Positions 49,615 to 57,815 of a stretch of 64,000 bases of DNA are shown piece by piece; position 1 is the first letter of the stretch, and the number at the start of each line of letters is the position of its first letter. The stretch spans positions 7,874,001 to 7,938,000 of the forward strand of contig NZ_CP031969.1 in NCBI RefSeq assembly GCF_003443735.1, written 5' to 3'. The notes beneath the pieces were generated by a model. The model saw only the letters and a program-made list of their open reading frames with translations, was not told where the DNA came from and ran no database searches. The position numbers and the translations under genes were made by a program. The stretch comes from Streptomyces sp. CC0208 (GTDB taxonomy: Bacteria; Actinomycetota; Actinomycetes; Streptomycetales; Streptomycetaceae).

Positions 49615-50292
49615 GTGGCACCACGACCCTTGCATGAACTTGTCGAAGCAGGCTGGGCGAAGGCTCTTGAACCTGTGGCCGAACGCATCGCGGCCATGGG
49701 GGACTTCCTCCGGGCCGAGATAGCGGCCGGCCGGACCTATCTGCCGGCCGGGGCGAACGTCCTGAGGGCCTTTCAGCAGCCCTTCGACGGCGTCCGCGTC
49801 CTGATCGTCGGCCAGGACCCCTATCCCACGCCGGGAATGGCGATCGGGCTGAGCTTCGCGGTGGCGCCCGAGGTGCGTTCGTTGCCGGGCAGCCTGGAGA
49901 ACATCTTCCGGGAGATGCACTCCGATCTCGGGCTGCCCAGGCCGTCCAACGGCGACCTCACGCCGTGGACCGAACAGGGCGTGCTGCTGCTCAACAGGGC
50001 GCTGACGACGGCCCCGCGCAAGCCCGGCGCGCACCGCGGACAGGGCTGGGAGGAAGTCACCGAGCAGGCCATCCGGGCGTTGGCGGGGCGCGGGAAGCCG
50101 CTGGTGTCGATCCTGTGGGGGCGTGACGCGCGCAACCTCCGCCCCCTTCTCGGCGACCTCCCGGCGATCGAGTCGGCCCATCCGTCACCGATGTCGGCGG
50201 ACCGCGGCTTCTTCGGTTCGCGCCCGTTCAGCCGCGCCAATGACCTGCTGGTCGGCCAGGGCGGACAGCCGGTGAACTGGCAACTGCCGTAG
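49615..50292 (+). CDS. ung: Uracil-DNA glycosylase (family 1)
   Basis: A 225-residue base-excision repair enzyme removing uracil from DNA. Family 1 motifs: VGQDPYPTPGMAIGLSFA with the catalytic water-activating Asp (~residue 67), LLLNRALTTAPRKPGAHRGQGWEEVT (usually LLLNTxLT), and ESAHPSPMSADRGFFGSRPFSRAN with the catalytic His (~residue 190). Length is normal. GTG start at 49615, divergent from the sugar kinase gene and convergent with the GH51-like gene. Confidence 0.96.
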   Translation: MAPRPLHELVEAGWAKALEPVAERIAAMGDFLRAEIAAGRTYLPAGANVLRAFQQPFDGVRVLIVGQDPYPTPGMAIGLSFAVAPEVRSLPGSLENIFREMHSDLGLPRPSNGDLTPWTEQGVLLLNRALTTAPRKPGAHRGQGWEEVTEQAIRALAGRGKPLVSILWGRDARNLRPLLGDLPAIESAHPSPMSADRGFFGSRPFSRANDLLVGQGGQPVNWQLP

Positions 50293-50325
50293 AGCGCCGC
50301 GGTCGTCCCGCCGTGCCCCCGAGGA

Positions 50326-52950
50326 TCAGGTCAGGACGAGCTCCAGAACCGTGACGGACAGCGGCGGCAGCGTGCTGGTGAACGCCGCCGCGGCCCCGGT
50401 CACCGTGCTCGTCCTGGGCACCAGCGCGGCGGGATCGGTCAGCGTGTTCGTGGCGGTGCGCGAGGGACCGGTCAGCACGGTGGCGGTGGCGTTCTTCCTG
50501 ACTCCCTTGACCAGGCCCTTCAGTTCGACCGGCACCTCCACCTTCTGCGTCCCGGAGTTGACGACCGCGACGTAGAGACGGTTCCCGGCACGGGTGGCCA
50601 CGGTCGCGAGGCCGGGGAGCGCACGCGCGGTGGCCGGCAGCACCGTGTCGCCCAGCCTGCTCGTCAGCATCTGCTGCGCCCAGTAACTGGGGGAGACGTA
50701 GCTGTTCAGGTTGTCGTAGGCGATCAGGTTGGTCGCCCAGACGTTGTTCTTGACGTGGGAGAAGAGCGGTGCGTAGCACTCCATCAGGACCTGGTCCGAG
50801 TTGCGGATCAGACCGGCCAGCCAGGCGGCGTCGCCCAGTGCGGCGTTCAGGTCGGGTGTGGGACGGCCCTCCTGTGCGGCCCACTCACCGACGAAGACCT
50901 TCGTCGAACCGCGGTCCCGGTTGTCGTACTTGTGCGTGGCGGCCTGCGCGGCGGACGGCGCGAGGTAGTAGTGCTCGTCGATCAGGTCCGGCGTGCGGCT
51001 CGTGACCGTCGTCGAGGCGATCAGCTTCAGGTGCGGGTACTTCGCCTTGATCGCGTCGTGGAAGGCCGCGAACCGCTCGTCGTAGGAGCCGGAGGAGTCG
51101 AACCAGTCCTCGTTGCCGATCTCGACGAACTCCAGCGGGAACGGCTTCGGGTGGCCGTCGGCCGCACGCCGGGCGCCCCACGGGCTGGTGACCGGGCCCG
51201 TGACGTACTCGATCTCGTCGAGGGCGTCCTGGATGTACGGCTTCAGCGCGTCGCCGGTGACGTGTTCGCCCCTCAGCGCGTATCCGGCGAAGACGGCGAG
51301 GACCGGCTGGGCGCGCAGGTCCTCGACCCACTCCAGGTATTCGAGGAGTCCGAGCCCGTCCGTGGACCAGTAGCCCCACGCGTCGTCCATGTGACCGGGG
51401 CGCTCCCAGACCGGACCGATGGTGTTCTTCCAGTTGAAGCGGGTCGCGATGGTGTTGCCCTCCAGGAAGTTGCCGCCGGGGAAGCGCAGGAACTTCGGTT
51501 TCAGGGCGACCAGTTTCTCCATCAGGTCGACGCGCAGACCGTTGGGCCGGTGGTTGTAGGTGGGCGGGAACAGGGACACGTGCTGGAGCCACAGCGTCTC
51601 GCCCGCGGCGGCCGGGTCGGCGGTGGTGACGGTCAGTCTCGCGTCACCGGTGACGGGGGCGCCCGCACCGGTGCGCAGGGTCAGTTCGAAGGGGCGGTCG
51701 GGGAAGGCGGTGCCGATGCGGGGCAGGTGGGCGGAGGCGTACACCGTCGTGCCGTCCGCCGACTCGACGGTCACCGTGAGCGGGCCGATCCGGCGCGACG
51801 CCTTGGCGAACAGCCGGGCGGTGTAGGTGGTGCGGGGCCGCACGGGTATGCCCCAGAAGCCGTCATTGGCCACCCCGGCCCGGTTCCCGGCACCGGTGCC
51901 GCTCGGCAGCACGACCTTGAGGGAGCGCTTGAGGACGTCGTTGAGGGGGGTGGCGGTGTCGAGCGCGAGGGTCGTCCCGCCGACGGCTGACCAGTGCACG
52001 GGTGCGGTGTCGTCGGCCATCATCGAGCGGTTCTGCACCAGCTCGGCGTAGATGCCGCCCTCGCCGGAGTGGTTGATGTCCTCGAACATCAGGCCGGGAA
52101 GGATGGGGGAGACGGCGTGTGCGGGGTGGGCGACGTCCACGCTCAGCAGCGGTGTCGTGGTCTCCACCGGCACTCCGGCCAGTGTCGCGACCTGGTCGGA
52201 GGTCAGGGCGGTGGGGAACAGCTGTACGTCGTCGATCAGGCCGTGCCACTGGTCGACCTGCCCGCCGCCGTAGAGCGCCCTGCCGACGGCGGTGGCGCCG
52301 GTGCCGGCCCAGCCCGCGGTGTAGGCGGTCTCCCCTTCCAGCACACCGTTGACGTAGAGGCGGGTGACACCGGCCGAGGGGTCGCTGACGCCGACCAGAT
52401 GGGTCCAGGTGCCGACGGTGGGGGCCGAGGCGGCGGCCGCCACGGCGGCGTTCTGGGTGGCGTCCGAGTCGAGGCGGGCGAAGGCGAAGGTGCCGGTGTC
52501 GTCGCGTAGCCCCAGGTAGAAGGCGCTGACGACCTTGCCGTCGATGCTCACGGCGGTCTGATAGCCGCCCAGTTGAGCGAGGTTGACCCAGGCGGCCACC
52601 GAGAACGCCTGCGAAGTGTCGACGACGGGCCCGGACGCGGTGGCGTTGCCGCCGCCGGTGAGGCTGAGGCTGTGGGCGCCGACCTTGCCGGTGTCCCAGG
52701 CGGCCGCCCCCTGGAGCGTGGCGGTGCGGCCGTTGCCGGACGAGTCGGCGGCGGAGGTTCCGGAGCCCTCGTCGAAGGTCCAGTGCGCGGCCGCCGCGGG
52801 GAGGGCCACGGCAGCGGCGTCCGCGGTCGTGCCGGAGCCCTCGGCGGCCGAGGCGGGAGCGGCGGGAGTGGCGGCGAAGGTACCCGCCAGGGACGCGGCA
52901 CCGAGGGCGGTCAGGACGGTCCTGCGGGACGGTCCGGGTTGTGAGGGCAT
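50326..52950 (-). CDS. Secreted GH51-type alpha-L-arabinofuranosidase with LamG domain
   Basis: An 874-residue exported enzyme. A Tat signal (PSRRTVLTALGAASLAGTFAATPAAPASA) leads into a LamG/concanavalin-like domain (~residues 55-255: HWTFDEGSGTSAADSSGNG, AFSVAAWVNLAQLGGYQ) and a catalytic region with the GH51 marks: FEDINHSGEGGIYAELVQNRSM, FLRFPGGNFLEG, EFVEIGNEDWFDSSGSY with the acid/base Glu, and VFVGEWAAQEG with the nucleophile Glu. It releases arabinofuranosyl side chains from arabinan or arabinoxylan outside the cell. It follows the GH54 gene on the same strand after a 180-base gap with a terminator. Confidence 0.9.
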   Translation of the reverse strand: MPSQPGPSRRTVLTALGAASLAGTFAATPAAPASAAEGSGTTADAAAVALPAAAAHWTFDEGSGTSAADSSGNGRTATLQGAAAWDTGKVGAHSLSLTGGGNATASGPVVDTSQAFSVAAWVNLAQLGGYQTAVSIDGKVVSAFYLGLRDDTGTFAFARLDSDATQNAAVAAAASAPTVGTWTHLVGVSDPSAGVTRLYVNGVLEGETAYTAGWAGTGATAVGRALYGGGQVDQWHGLIDDVQLFPTALTSDQVATLAGVPVETTTPLLSVDVAHPAHAVSPILPGLMFEDINHSGEGGIYAELVQNRSMMADDTAPVHWSAVGGTTLALDTATPLNDVLKRSLKVVLPSGTGAGNRAGVANDGFWGIPVRPRTTYTARLFAKASRRIGPLTVTVESADGTTVYASAHLPRIGTAFPDRPFELTLRTGAGAPVTGDARLTVTTADPAAAGETLWLQHVSLFPPTYNHRPNGLRVDLMEKLVALKPKFLRFPGGNFLEGNTIATRFNWKNTIGPVWERPGHMDDAWGYWSTDGLGLLEYLEWVEDLRAQPVLAVFAGYALRGEHVTGDALKPYIQDALDEIEYVTGPVTSPWGARRAADGHPKPFPLEFVEIGNEDWFDSSGSYDERFAAFHDAIKAKYPHLKLIASTTVTSRTPDLIDEHYYLAPSAAQAATHKYDNRDRGSTKVFVGEWAAQEGRPTPDLNAALGDAAWLAGLIRNSDQVLMECYAPLFSHVKNNVWATNLIAYDNLNSYVSPSYWAQQMLTSRLGDTVLPATARALPGLATVATRAGNRLYVAVVNSGTQKVEVPVELKGLVKGVRKNATATVLTGPSRTATNTLTDPAALVPRTSTVTGAAAAFTSTLPPLSVTVLELVLT

Positions 52951-52995
52951 GCGGAAGTTCCTTTGCTCATCGGACGAATCGACGATCGACGGGAC

Positions 52996-53022
52996 GCCGC
53001 GGGCGCCGCGGGCGCCGCGGGC
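52996..53022. repeat. Triplicated 9-base unit
   Basis: GCCGCGGGC occurs three times in a row in the gap between the GH54 and GH51-like genes. It looks like slippage in a GC-rich spacer. Confidence 0.7.
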
Positions 53023-53076
53023 GGCCGGGAGGGTGCTTCGCGCAGCGGGGGAGCAAGCCCGTGGCGAGGAGGGGGC

Positions 53077-53111
53077 GCGGGCCCGTCGGCGGGGAGGGCC
53101 GACGGGCCCGC
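53077..53111 (-). terminator. Hairpin terminator of the GH54 gene
   Basis: A perfect 13-base stem (53077-53089 with 53099-53111) with a 9-base loop starts 20 bases past the GH54 stop codon on the minus strand, so GH54 and GH51-like genes are probably separate transcripts. Confidence 0.7.
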
Positions 53112-53130
53112 GGTGAGCGCGTCTGGCCGG

Positions 53131-54639
53131 TCAGGGCGCGATGTCCCACTGCTGGCAGGTGTTGTCGAGCTGCTGCCACTGGCGGACCACCGTGCCGTTG
53201 GCCGTTCCGCAGTTCGTCACGTCCAGCGTCATGCCGGTGTTGACGTTGCTGATGGTGTAGTGGCTGCCGACCCTGGTGACGTCCCACTGCTGGCAGGTGT
53301 TGCCGAGCGAGGCCCACAACTGGACGGCCGTGCCGTTGCTCTGCGCACAGTTCTTGTCGTCCAGGACCGTGCCGCTGTTGACGTTGGTGATGGTGTAGTG
53401 GCCGTTGCCCGCGCCGGCGAACTTCCACTGCTGGCAGGTGTTGCCGAGCGAGGACCAGAGGTCTACCGAAGTCCCGTTGCCGGTGCCGCAGTTCACCGCG
53501 TCCAGGACCTTGCCGGAGTTGGTGTTGGTCAGCCGGTAGGCGGTGCCGGCGACCGGGAAGGTGGCTGCCGGGGTGGTGTAGCCGACGGAGGTGATGTTGG
53601 CCTGTACGGCATTGTCGGCGGCGTCGGTCGGGTAGCCGGAGGTCATGACGCCCTCGAAGAAGGAGCCGTCGGACCCGTTGCTGTTGTCACCGCCGGTGCC
53701 GAGGACGATGGCGCCCTCCAGGTGCATCGGGGTGTACCCGCCGAGGTTGGGCAGGGCCCCGTTGTACCAGGTGGTCAGGGAGCCCGACTGGGCGTTGCCG
53801 CCCTTGATCGCGTAGGTGGTCGTGCCGTTGTTCTTCTCCAGGGCGGTGACGAACTCGCTGGAGTTGCCCTTGTTGTTCGCGTTCGAGCCGTTGCCCCCGA
53901 AGAAGAGCCCGTTCTCCAGATCCGCCTCGACCCAGGGGCCCGATCCGGCGCCGGAGCACGAGAACCAGCACTCCGTGCCGAAGTTGATCGCGTCCATGTG
54001 GCCGTTGCCGGTGTCGTTGCCGGACGTCTCGGCGTTGCCGTAGTCGAAGCAGCAGCGGTTGTTCACGTGGTGGCCGCTGGTCACCATGTACGCGCCCTCG
54101 GGGGAGCTGCCGGTGGCGATGCCGGTGGTGCTGTTGTCGCGGTAGCCGACGCCGGCGGACACGAAGACGCCGTACGCCGCGTGACCGCCGACCGTCACCG
54201 GCAGGGCGTTGGCGATCGCGCCGACGTCCTGCCCGCCGTTGCCGCCCGGGCCCTCGATGGTGAGGTCGTTGTGGTTCGGGCTCTGGTCGTAGATCTTCGT
54301 GATGACGCAGGTCGTGCCGGAGCAGAAGGAGTCCTGCGCCGCGGCGTTGGCGTAGCCACCCGCGCTGAGCACGCCGATGTTGGTGGTGGCCGAGTCCGAG
54401 GCGCGCTTCACCTGGTAGAGAGAGCCGTTGTAGGAGGCGTAGAGCGCCCGGGTGGTGCTGTGCGCCGCGGCGCACGGTGTCCCCGCGGAGGCGTAGATGT
54501 CGCAGGGCAGGGACGAGGCTGCCTGGGCCGTGCCCGCGATGCCGACCATCCCGGCGAGGATCCCCCCGATGAGGGTGAGGACCGCCCCCACGGTGAGCAG
54601 GAGCCCTCTCAGGCGTCGGCCTGTCACTCGACCTGTCAC
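53131..54639 (-). CDS. Secreted GH54-type alpha-L-arabinofuranosidase with ricin-type lectin domain
   Basis: A 502-residue exported enzyme. A signal peptide (RRLRGLLLTVGAVLTLIGGILAGMVGIAGTAQA) precedes a GH54 catalytic domain (~residues 40-365; SSLPCDIYASAGTPCAAAHSTTRALYASYNGSLYQV, YDQSPNHNDLTIEGPG, HMDAINFGTECWFSC with the probable nucleophile Glu, and SDGSFFEGVMTSGYPTD). The C-terminal ~130 residues are a ricin-type beta-trefoil with three QxW repeats (TCQQWKF, TCQQWDV, TCQQWDI), in place of the arabinose-binding CBM42 found in fungal GH54 enzymes. GTG at 54639 has GAAGAGG upstream. The 14-base motif at 54701-54714 suggests LacI control. Confidence 0.9.
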   Translation of the reverse strand: MTGRVTGRRLRGLLLTVGAVLTLIGGILAGMVGIAGTAQAASSLPCDIYASAGTPCAAAHSTTRALYASYNGSLYQVKRASDSATTNIGVLSAGGYANAAAQDSFCSGTTCVITKIYDQSPNHNDLTIEGPGGNGGQDVGAIANALPVTVGGHAAYGVFVSAGVGYRDNSTTGIATGSSPEGAYMVTSGHHVNNRCCFDYGNAETSGNDTGNGHMDAINFGTECWFSCSGAGSGPWVEADLENGLFFGGNGSNANNKGNSSEFVTALEKNNGTTTYAIKGGNAQSGSLTTWYNGALPNLGGYTPMHLEGAIVLGTGGDNSNGSDGSFFEGVMTSGYPTDAADNAVQANITSVGYTTPAATFPVAGTAYRLTNTNSGKVLDAVNCGTGNGTSVDLWSSLGNTCQQWKFAGAGNGHYTITNVNSGTVLDDKNCAQSNGTAVQLWASLGNTCQQWDVTRVGSHYTISNVNTGMTLDVTNCGTANGTVVRQWQQLDNTCQQWDIAP

Positions 54640-54700
54640 TGTGAACCTCTTCCGTTCGTTCTTGTCTCGCCCGGCGCCGAAGGCTCCGGCCGATCTGGAT

Positions 54701-54714
54701 GTGGGCGCTAACAA
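54701..54714. promoter_or_regulatory. LacI-type operator candidate before the GH54 gene
   Basis: GTGGGCGCTAACAA lies 62 bases upstream of the GH54 start. It differs at one base from the copy before lacI (55131-55144) and contains the TTAGCGC half-site pattern of LacI-family operators when read on the minus strand. Confidence 0.65.
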
Positions 54715-55130
54715 CGCGGGCCCTCGGGTGTCGTCACTCGGTCGAACCGCGCGCGAAGGGGGAGGGGGAGAGGGAAGCGGATTGCGAGCTACGCCGGTCA
54801 TTCGGTGCCGCTGGGAGCATCACGGCAGGTCAGAGTGGGGGACTGGAAACAAGTTGAAGACCTGTGCGGGTGTCGATCTCGCGTGGCCGCAGAAGGAACG
54901 ATCGGTTCCGCGCCCCGTCTTTTTACGGCCGGATTAATACGAGGTCAACACCGTTCGACAGTCAAGAGTGCGGAAACAAAACCTGTGCAGTCTGTTTACC
55001 CGGGTGGGTCACCACGCCGAAAGAGATCTTGCGAGCCAAGGTAATGGCAGGTCAGAAGGCTTGCGCGTCAAGGCATAGGACTCGCAAAACGCGCCTGGGG
55101 GGTCCCTGGGCAACCTTGCCCCCGAAGAAT

Positions 55131-55144
55131 GTGTGCGCTAACAA
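55131..55144. promoter_or_regulatory. LacI-type operator candidate before lacI (autoregulation)
   Basis: GTGTGCGCTAACAA lies 43 bases upstream of the lacI start and matches the GH54 site at 13 of 14 positions. Its place just before the regulator gene fits autoregulation. Confidence 0.65.
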
Positions 55145-55186
55145 TTCGTCCACCGAACAACGTGACGGCGCGTGAGGAGGCGGAGC

Positions 55187-56236
55187 ATGGACGTGGATCG
55201 CGCACCGGTGATGGCGGACGTGGCCCGGATCGCGGGTGTCTCGCACCAGACCGTCTCGCGGGTCCTCCACGACCACCCCAACGTGCGGGCCACCACCCGG
55301 GAGCGGGTGCTGGCAGCCGTCCGCGAACTCGGTTACCGGCCCAACGCAGCCGCCCGCACCCTGGCGACTCGCCGCACCCGCACCCTGGGTGTGATCAGCT
55401 TCAACACCACGCTGTACGGCCCGGCCTGCATGCTCTACGGCATCGAGCAGGCGGCCAGACAGTACGAGTACTTCGTCACCGTGGCCGCGGTCGGCACGCT
55501 CGACCGGAGTTCGGTACTTGACGCCGTCGACCGGCTGCGCAACCAGGGCGTGGAGGGCATCATCGTCATCGCACCGCAGACCGCCGCGGTGGGCGCACTG
55601 GCGAACGTGCCTGCGGACGTCCCCCTGGTCGCGGTGGGCTGCGGCACCCACACCGCGCTGGCCTCGGTCGCGGTGGACAACGAGGCGGGCGCCGAACTCG
55701 CCACCTCCTATCTGCTCGACCTCGGCCATCGCACGGTGCACCACCTGGTCGGACCGCGTTCCTGGCTCGACGCACAGGAGCGCGAGGCCGGCTGGCGCGG
55801 CGCCCTGGAGAAGCGGGGGGCTCCGGTGCCCCGCGCGCTGGCAGGCGCCGACTGGACGGCCCGCACCGGTTACGAGCACGGCCAGCGGATCGCCGCCGAC
55901 CGCGAGGTCACCGCGGTGTTCTGCGCCAACGACCACATGGCCCTCGGCCTGCTGCGGGCCGTGCAGCAGGCCGGGCGCCGGGTGCCCGAGGACATCAGCG
56001 TCGTCGGTTTCGACGACATGCCGGAGACCGAGTACTTCGGCCCGTCGTTGACCACCGTCCGCCAGGACTTCGACGAACTCGGCCGGCGTGCGCTGCGTGC
56101 GCTGATCGAGATCGTCGGTGACCCGGACGCCGGGATCCCGGCATCCGGCGACAGGCCCCACATCGTCATACCGCCCAGCCTTGTGGTGCGGACCTCGGCG
56201 ACCCGCCCACGACATCGAACGGAAAGCACGACATGA
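55187..56236 (+). CDS. LacI-family transcriptional regulator of the arabinose locus
   Basis: A 349-residue repressor. The N-terminal HTH is VMADVARIAGVSHQTVSRVLHDHPNVRATTRERVLAAVRELGYRPNAAARTL with the hinge; residues ~65-340 are the periplasmic-binding-protein-like effector domain (TLGVISFNTTLYGPACMLYGIEQAARQ, VTAVFCANDHMALGLLRAVQQAGRRVPEDISVVGFDDMPETEYFGPSLTTVRQDF). It likely senses arabinose or an arabino-oligosaccharide and represses the adjacent genes. ATG at 55187 has GGAGGCGGAG upstream. A near-identical operator-like motif precedes both this gene and the divergent GH54 gene. Confidence 0.92.
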   Translation: MDVDRAPVMADVARIAGVSHQTVSRVLHDHPNVRATTRERVLAAVRELGYRPNAAARTLATRRTRTLGVISFNTTLYGPACMLYGIEQAARQYEYFVTVAAVGTLDRSSVLDAVDRLRNQGVEGIIVIAPQTAAVGALANVPADVPLVAVGCGTHTALASVAVDNEAGAELATSYLLDLGHRTVHHLVGPRSWLDAQEREAGWRGALEKRGAPVPRALAGADWTARTGYEHGQRIAADREVTAVFCANDHMALGLLRAVQQAGRRVPEDISVVGFDDMPETEYFGPSLTTVRQDFDELGRRALRALIEIVGDPDAGIPASGDRPHIVIPPSLVVRTSATRPRHRTESTT

Positions 56237-56670
56237 CAGCGTCCCGCTAGCCTCTCCTTCGTCAACGTCCTTCCCCGCAAGGCATGTTGTGGGCTGAATG
56301 CTGTACGGACCACCGTCGCGCCGATCGTGAGCGAACGGCCGTGACGCCCACCCGGCACGACAGCTCCACCCCGGCACACCGCCCCGAGCGGTCGGCCCCT
56401 CCCCGGTCCTGACACTCCGTCAGGCACCACCGCACCGGCGCCCGCGCGCCCTCGCCGCGCTCACCTGATGAGCCCCCCCCGCCCGGCGACGCCGACGCCC
56501 TTCGCCACGTACCGCTTCCCTGTGGCCCTCACACCTGTCCCCGCCTGCCCGGCACCGGCATGCCCGTGAACAGGTGTGCGTTCCCGGCGTTCCCGGCGTT
56601 CCCAGCCTCCCCAGCCTTTCCACCCGCCCCGAGACCCCTCCAGACACGCCTAGAAGGGCGCTGATCACCC
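56237..56670. other. Intergenic region before the arabinose importer, 434 bases
   Basis: Holds a 9-base inverted repeat CACACCTGT (56530-56538) / ACAGGTGTG (56570-56578) with a 31-base loop, and a triplicated GGCGTTCCC-type unit near 56580-56605. No ORF with plausible start and codon use was found. The importer promoter should be here, but no clear -35/-10 pair was recognised. Confidence 0.6.
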
Positions 56671-57813
56671 ATGATCCGCAGCAGAAGGTCCCGCACCCTG
56701 GTCGCCGCGACCGCCGTCCTCATCTCGCTCGCCGCCGCCGGCTGCTCCAAGAACGCGGGCGGCTCCGAGGCCACCGGCTCGACCGGTACGAAGGCCGCCG
56801 CCCCCGTCACGCTGGCCGGTTCGGTCACCTTCAACCAGACGAACCTCGCCAAGCTCGACGCGGCGCTGAAGTCCGCGCTGGCCGGCAAGGACCTGTCCAA
56901 GGTCGACATCGCGATGGTCGTGAACGTGGCCGCCGACTACTGGAAGGCCGGTCAGGTCGGCTTCCTCAAAGGCTGCTCCGACCTCGGTATCGCGAAGAGC
57001 AAGTGCACCTACTTCGCCCCGCCCAACGGCAAGTTGACGGAGCAGAACTCCGAGCTGGAGACCCTGCGCTCGCAGGGCGTCACCGGTTACTCGATCTCGG
57101 CGATCGACCCGACCTCGGCCGCGGGGACCATCCACACCGACGTCCAGAAGGGCATCGGCGTCCTCGCCATCGACTCCCCGCTGCCGGGCACCGACGCGGC
57201 CTCGCTGTATCTGGGCACCCCCAACTACACCGCCGGCTTCCAGGCGGGCACCGCGATGAAGCAGGTCCTCGGCGGCAAGGGCAAGGTGGCGATCCTCGTC
57301 GGCTCGCTCACCGCGTCCAACGCCACCCAGCGCATCGCCGGTTTCGAGGCGGCACTCAAGGGCACCAAGATCACCGTTGCGCAGAAGGTCAACGACAACC
57401 TCCAGGCCAGCACGGCGACTTCGGACGCCGAGACCATCCTCGCCAACAACCCCGACGTCAACGGCCTGTACGGCGTCTACTCCTACGACGGCCCCGCGCT
57501 GGCGCAGGCGGTCACCTCGGCCGGCAAGACGGCTTCCGTGCACATCGTGTCCGACGACTCCGACGCCCAGACGCTGAAGTTCATCAAGTCCGGCGTGATC
57601 TCCGGCACCGTCGTGCAGATGCCGTACCAGCAGGGCTACACGGGGGCGTACATCCTGGCGGCCGAGAAGGTGCTGGGCAAGGACAGGACGATGGCGCTCG
57701 TCAAGCCCTACCTGGAGAAGGACGGCTCGACCCTGAGCTCCGGCGTGGGCCTGGTCACCAAGTCCGACCTGAGCGCGTACCAGTCCCTCGAGTCGCAGCT
57801 CGGGATCGGCTGA
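56671..57813 (+). CDS. ABC importer sugar-binding lipoprotein (arabinose-type)
   Basis: A 380-residue extracellular lipoprotein of the periplasmic_binding_1/4 (RbsB/AraF-like) class. Lipobox LISLAAAGC (Cys ~residue 25), then the binding fold with DIAMVVNVAADYWKAGQVGFLKGCSDLG, the effector region VTGYSISAIDPTSAAGTI and GKVAILVGSLTASNATQRIAGFEAALKG. Context (araB-araA-araD downstream) points to L-arabinose or a short arabino-oligosaccharide as ligand; this is inference. It is the first gene of a six-gene plus-strand operon. A ribosome site GAAGGG lies about 15 bases before the ATG. Confidence 0.93.
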   Translation: MIRSRRSRTLVAATAVLISLAAAGCSKNAGGSEATGSTGTKAAAPVTLAGSVTFNQTNLAKLDAALKSALAGKDLSKVDIAMVVNVAADYWKAGQVGFLKGCSDLGIAKSKCTYFAPPNGKLTEQNSELETLRSQGVTGYSISAIDPTSAAGTIHTDVQKGIGVLAIDSPLPGTDAASLYLGTPNYTAGFQAGTAMKQVLGGKGKVAILVGSLTASNATQRIAGFEAALKGTKITVAQKVNDNLQASTATSDAETILANNPDVNGLYGVYSYDGPALAQAVTSAGKTASVHIVSDDSDAQTLKFIKSGVISGTVVQMPYQQGYTGAYILAAEKVLGKDRTMALVKPYLEKDGSTLSSGVGLVTKSDLSAYQSLESQLGIG

Positions 57814-57815
57814 GC

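Larger units (their letters stand above)
54640..55186. other. Regulatory intergenic region between GH54 and lacI, 547 bases
   Basis: Noticeably less GC-rich than the surrounding genes. It carries the two copies of GTG(G/T)GCGCTAACAA (54701-54714 and 55131-55144) and a GTTCGACA (54953-54960) that recurs as TGTCGAAC before araB. No convincing ORF or RNA was seen; two divergent promoters are expected here. Confidence 0.7.
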
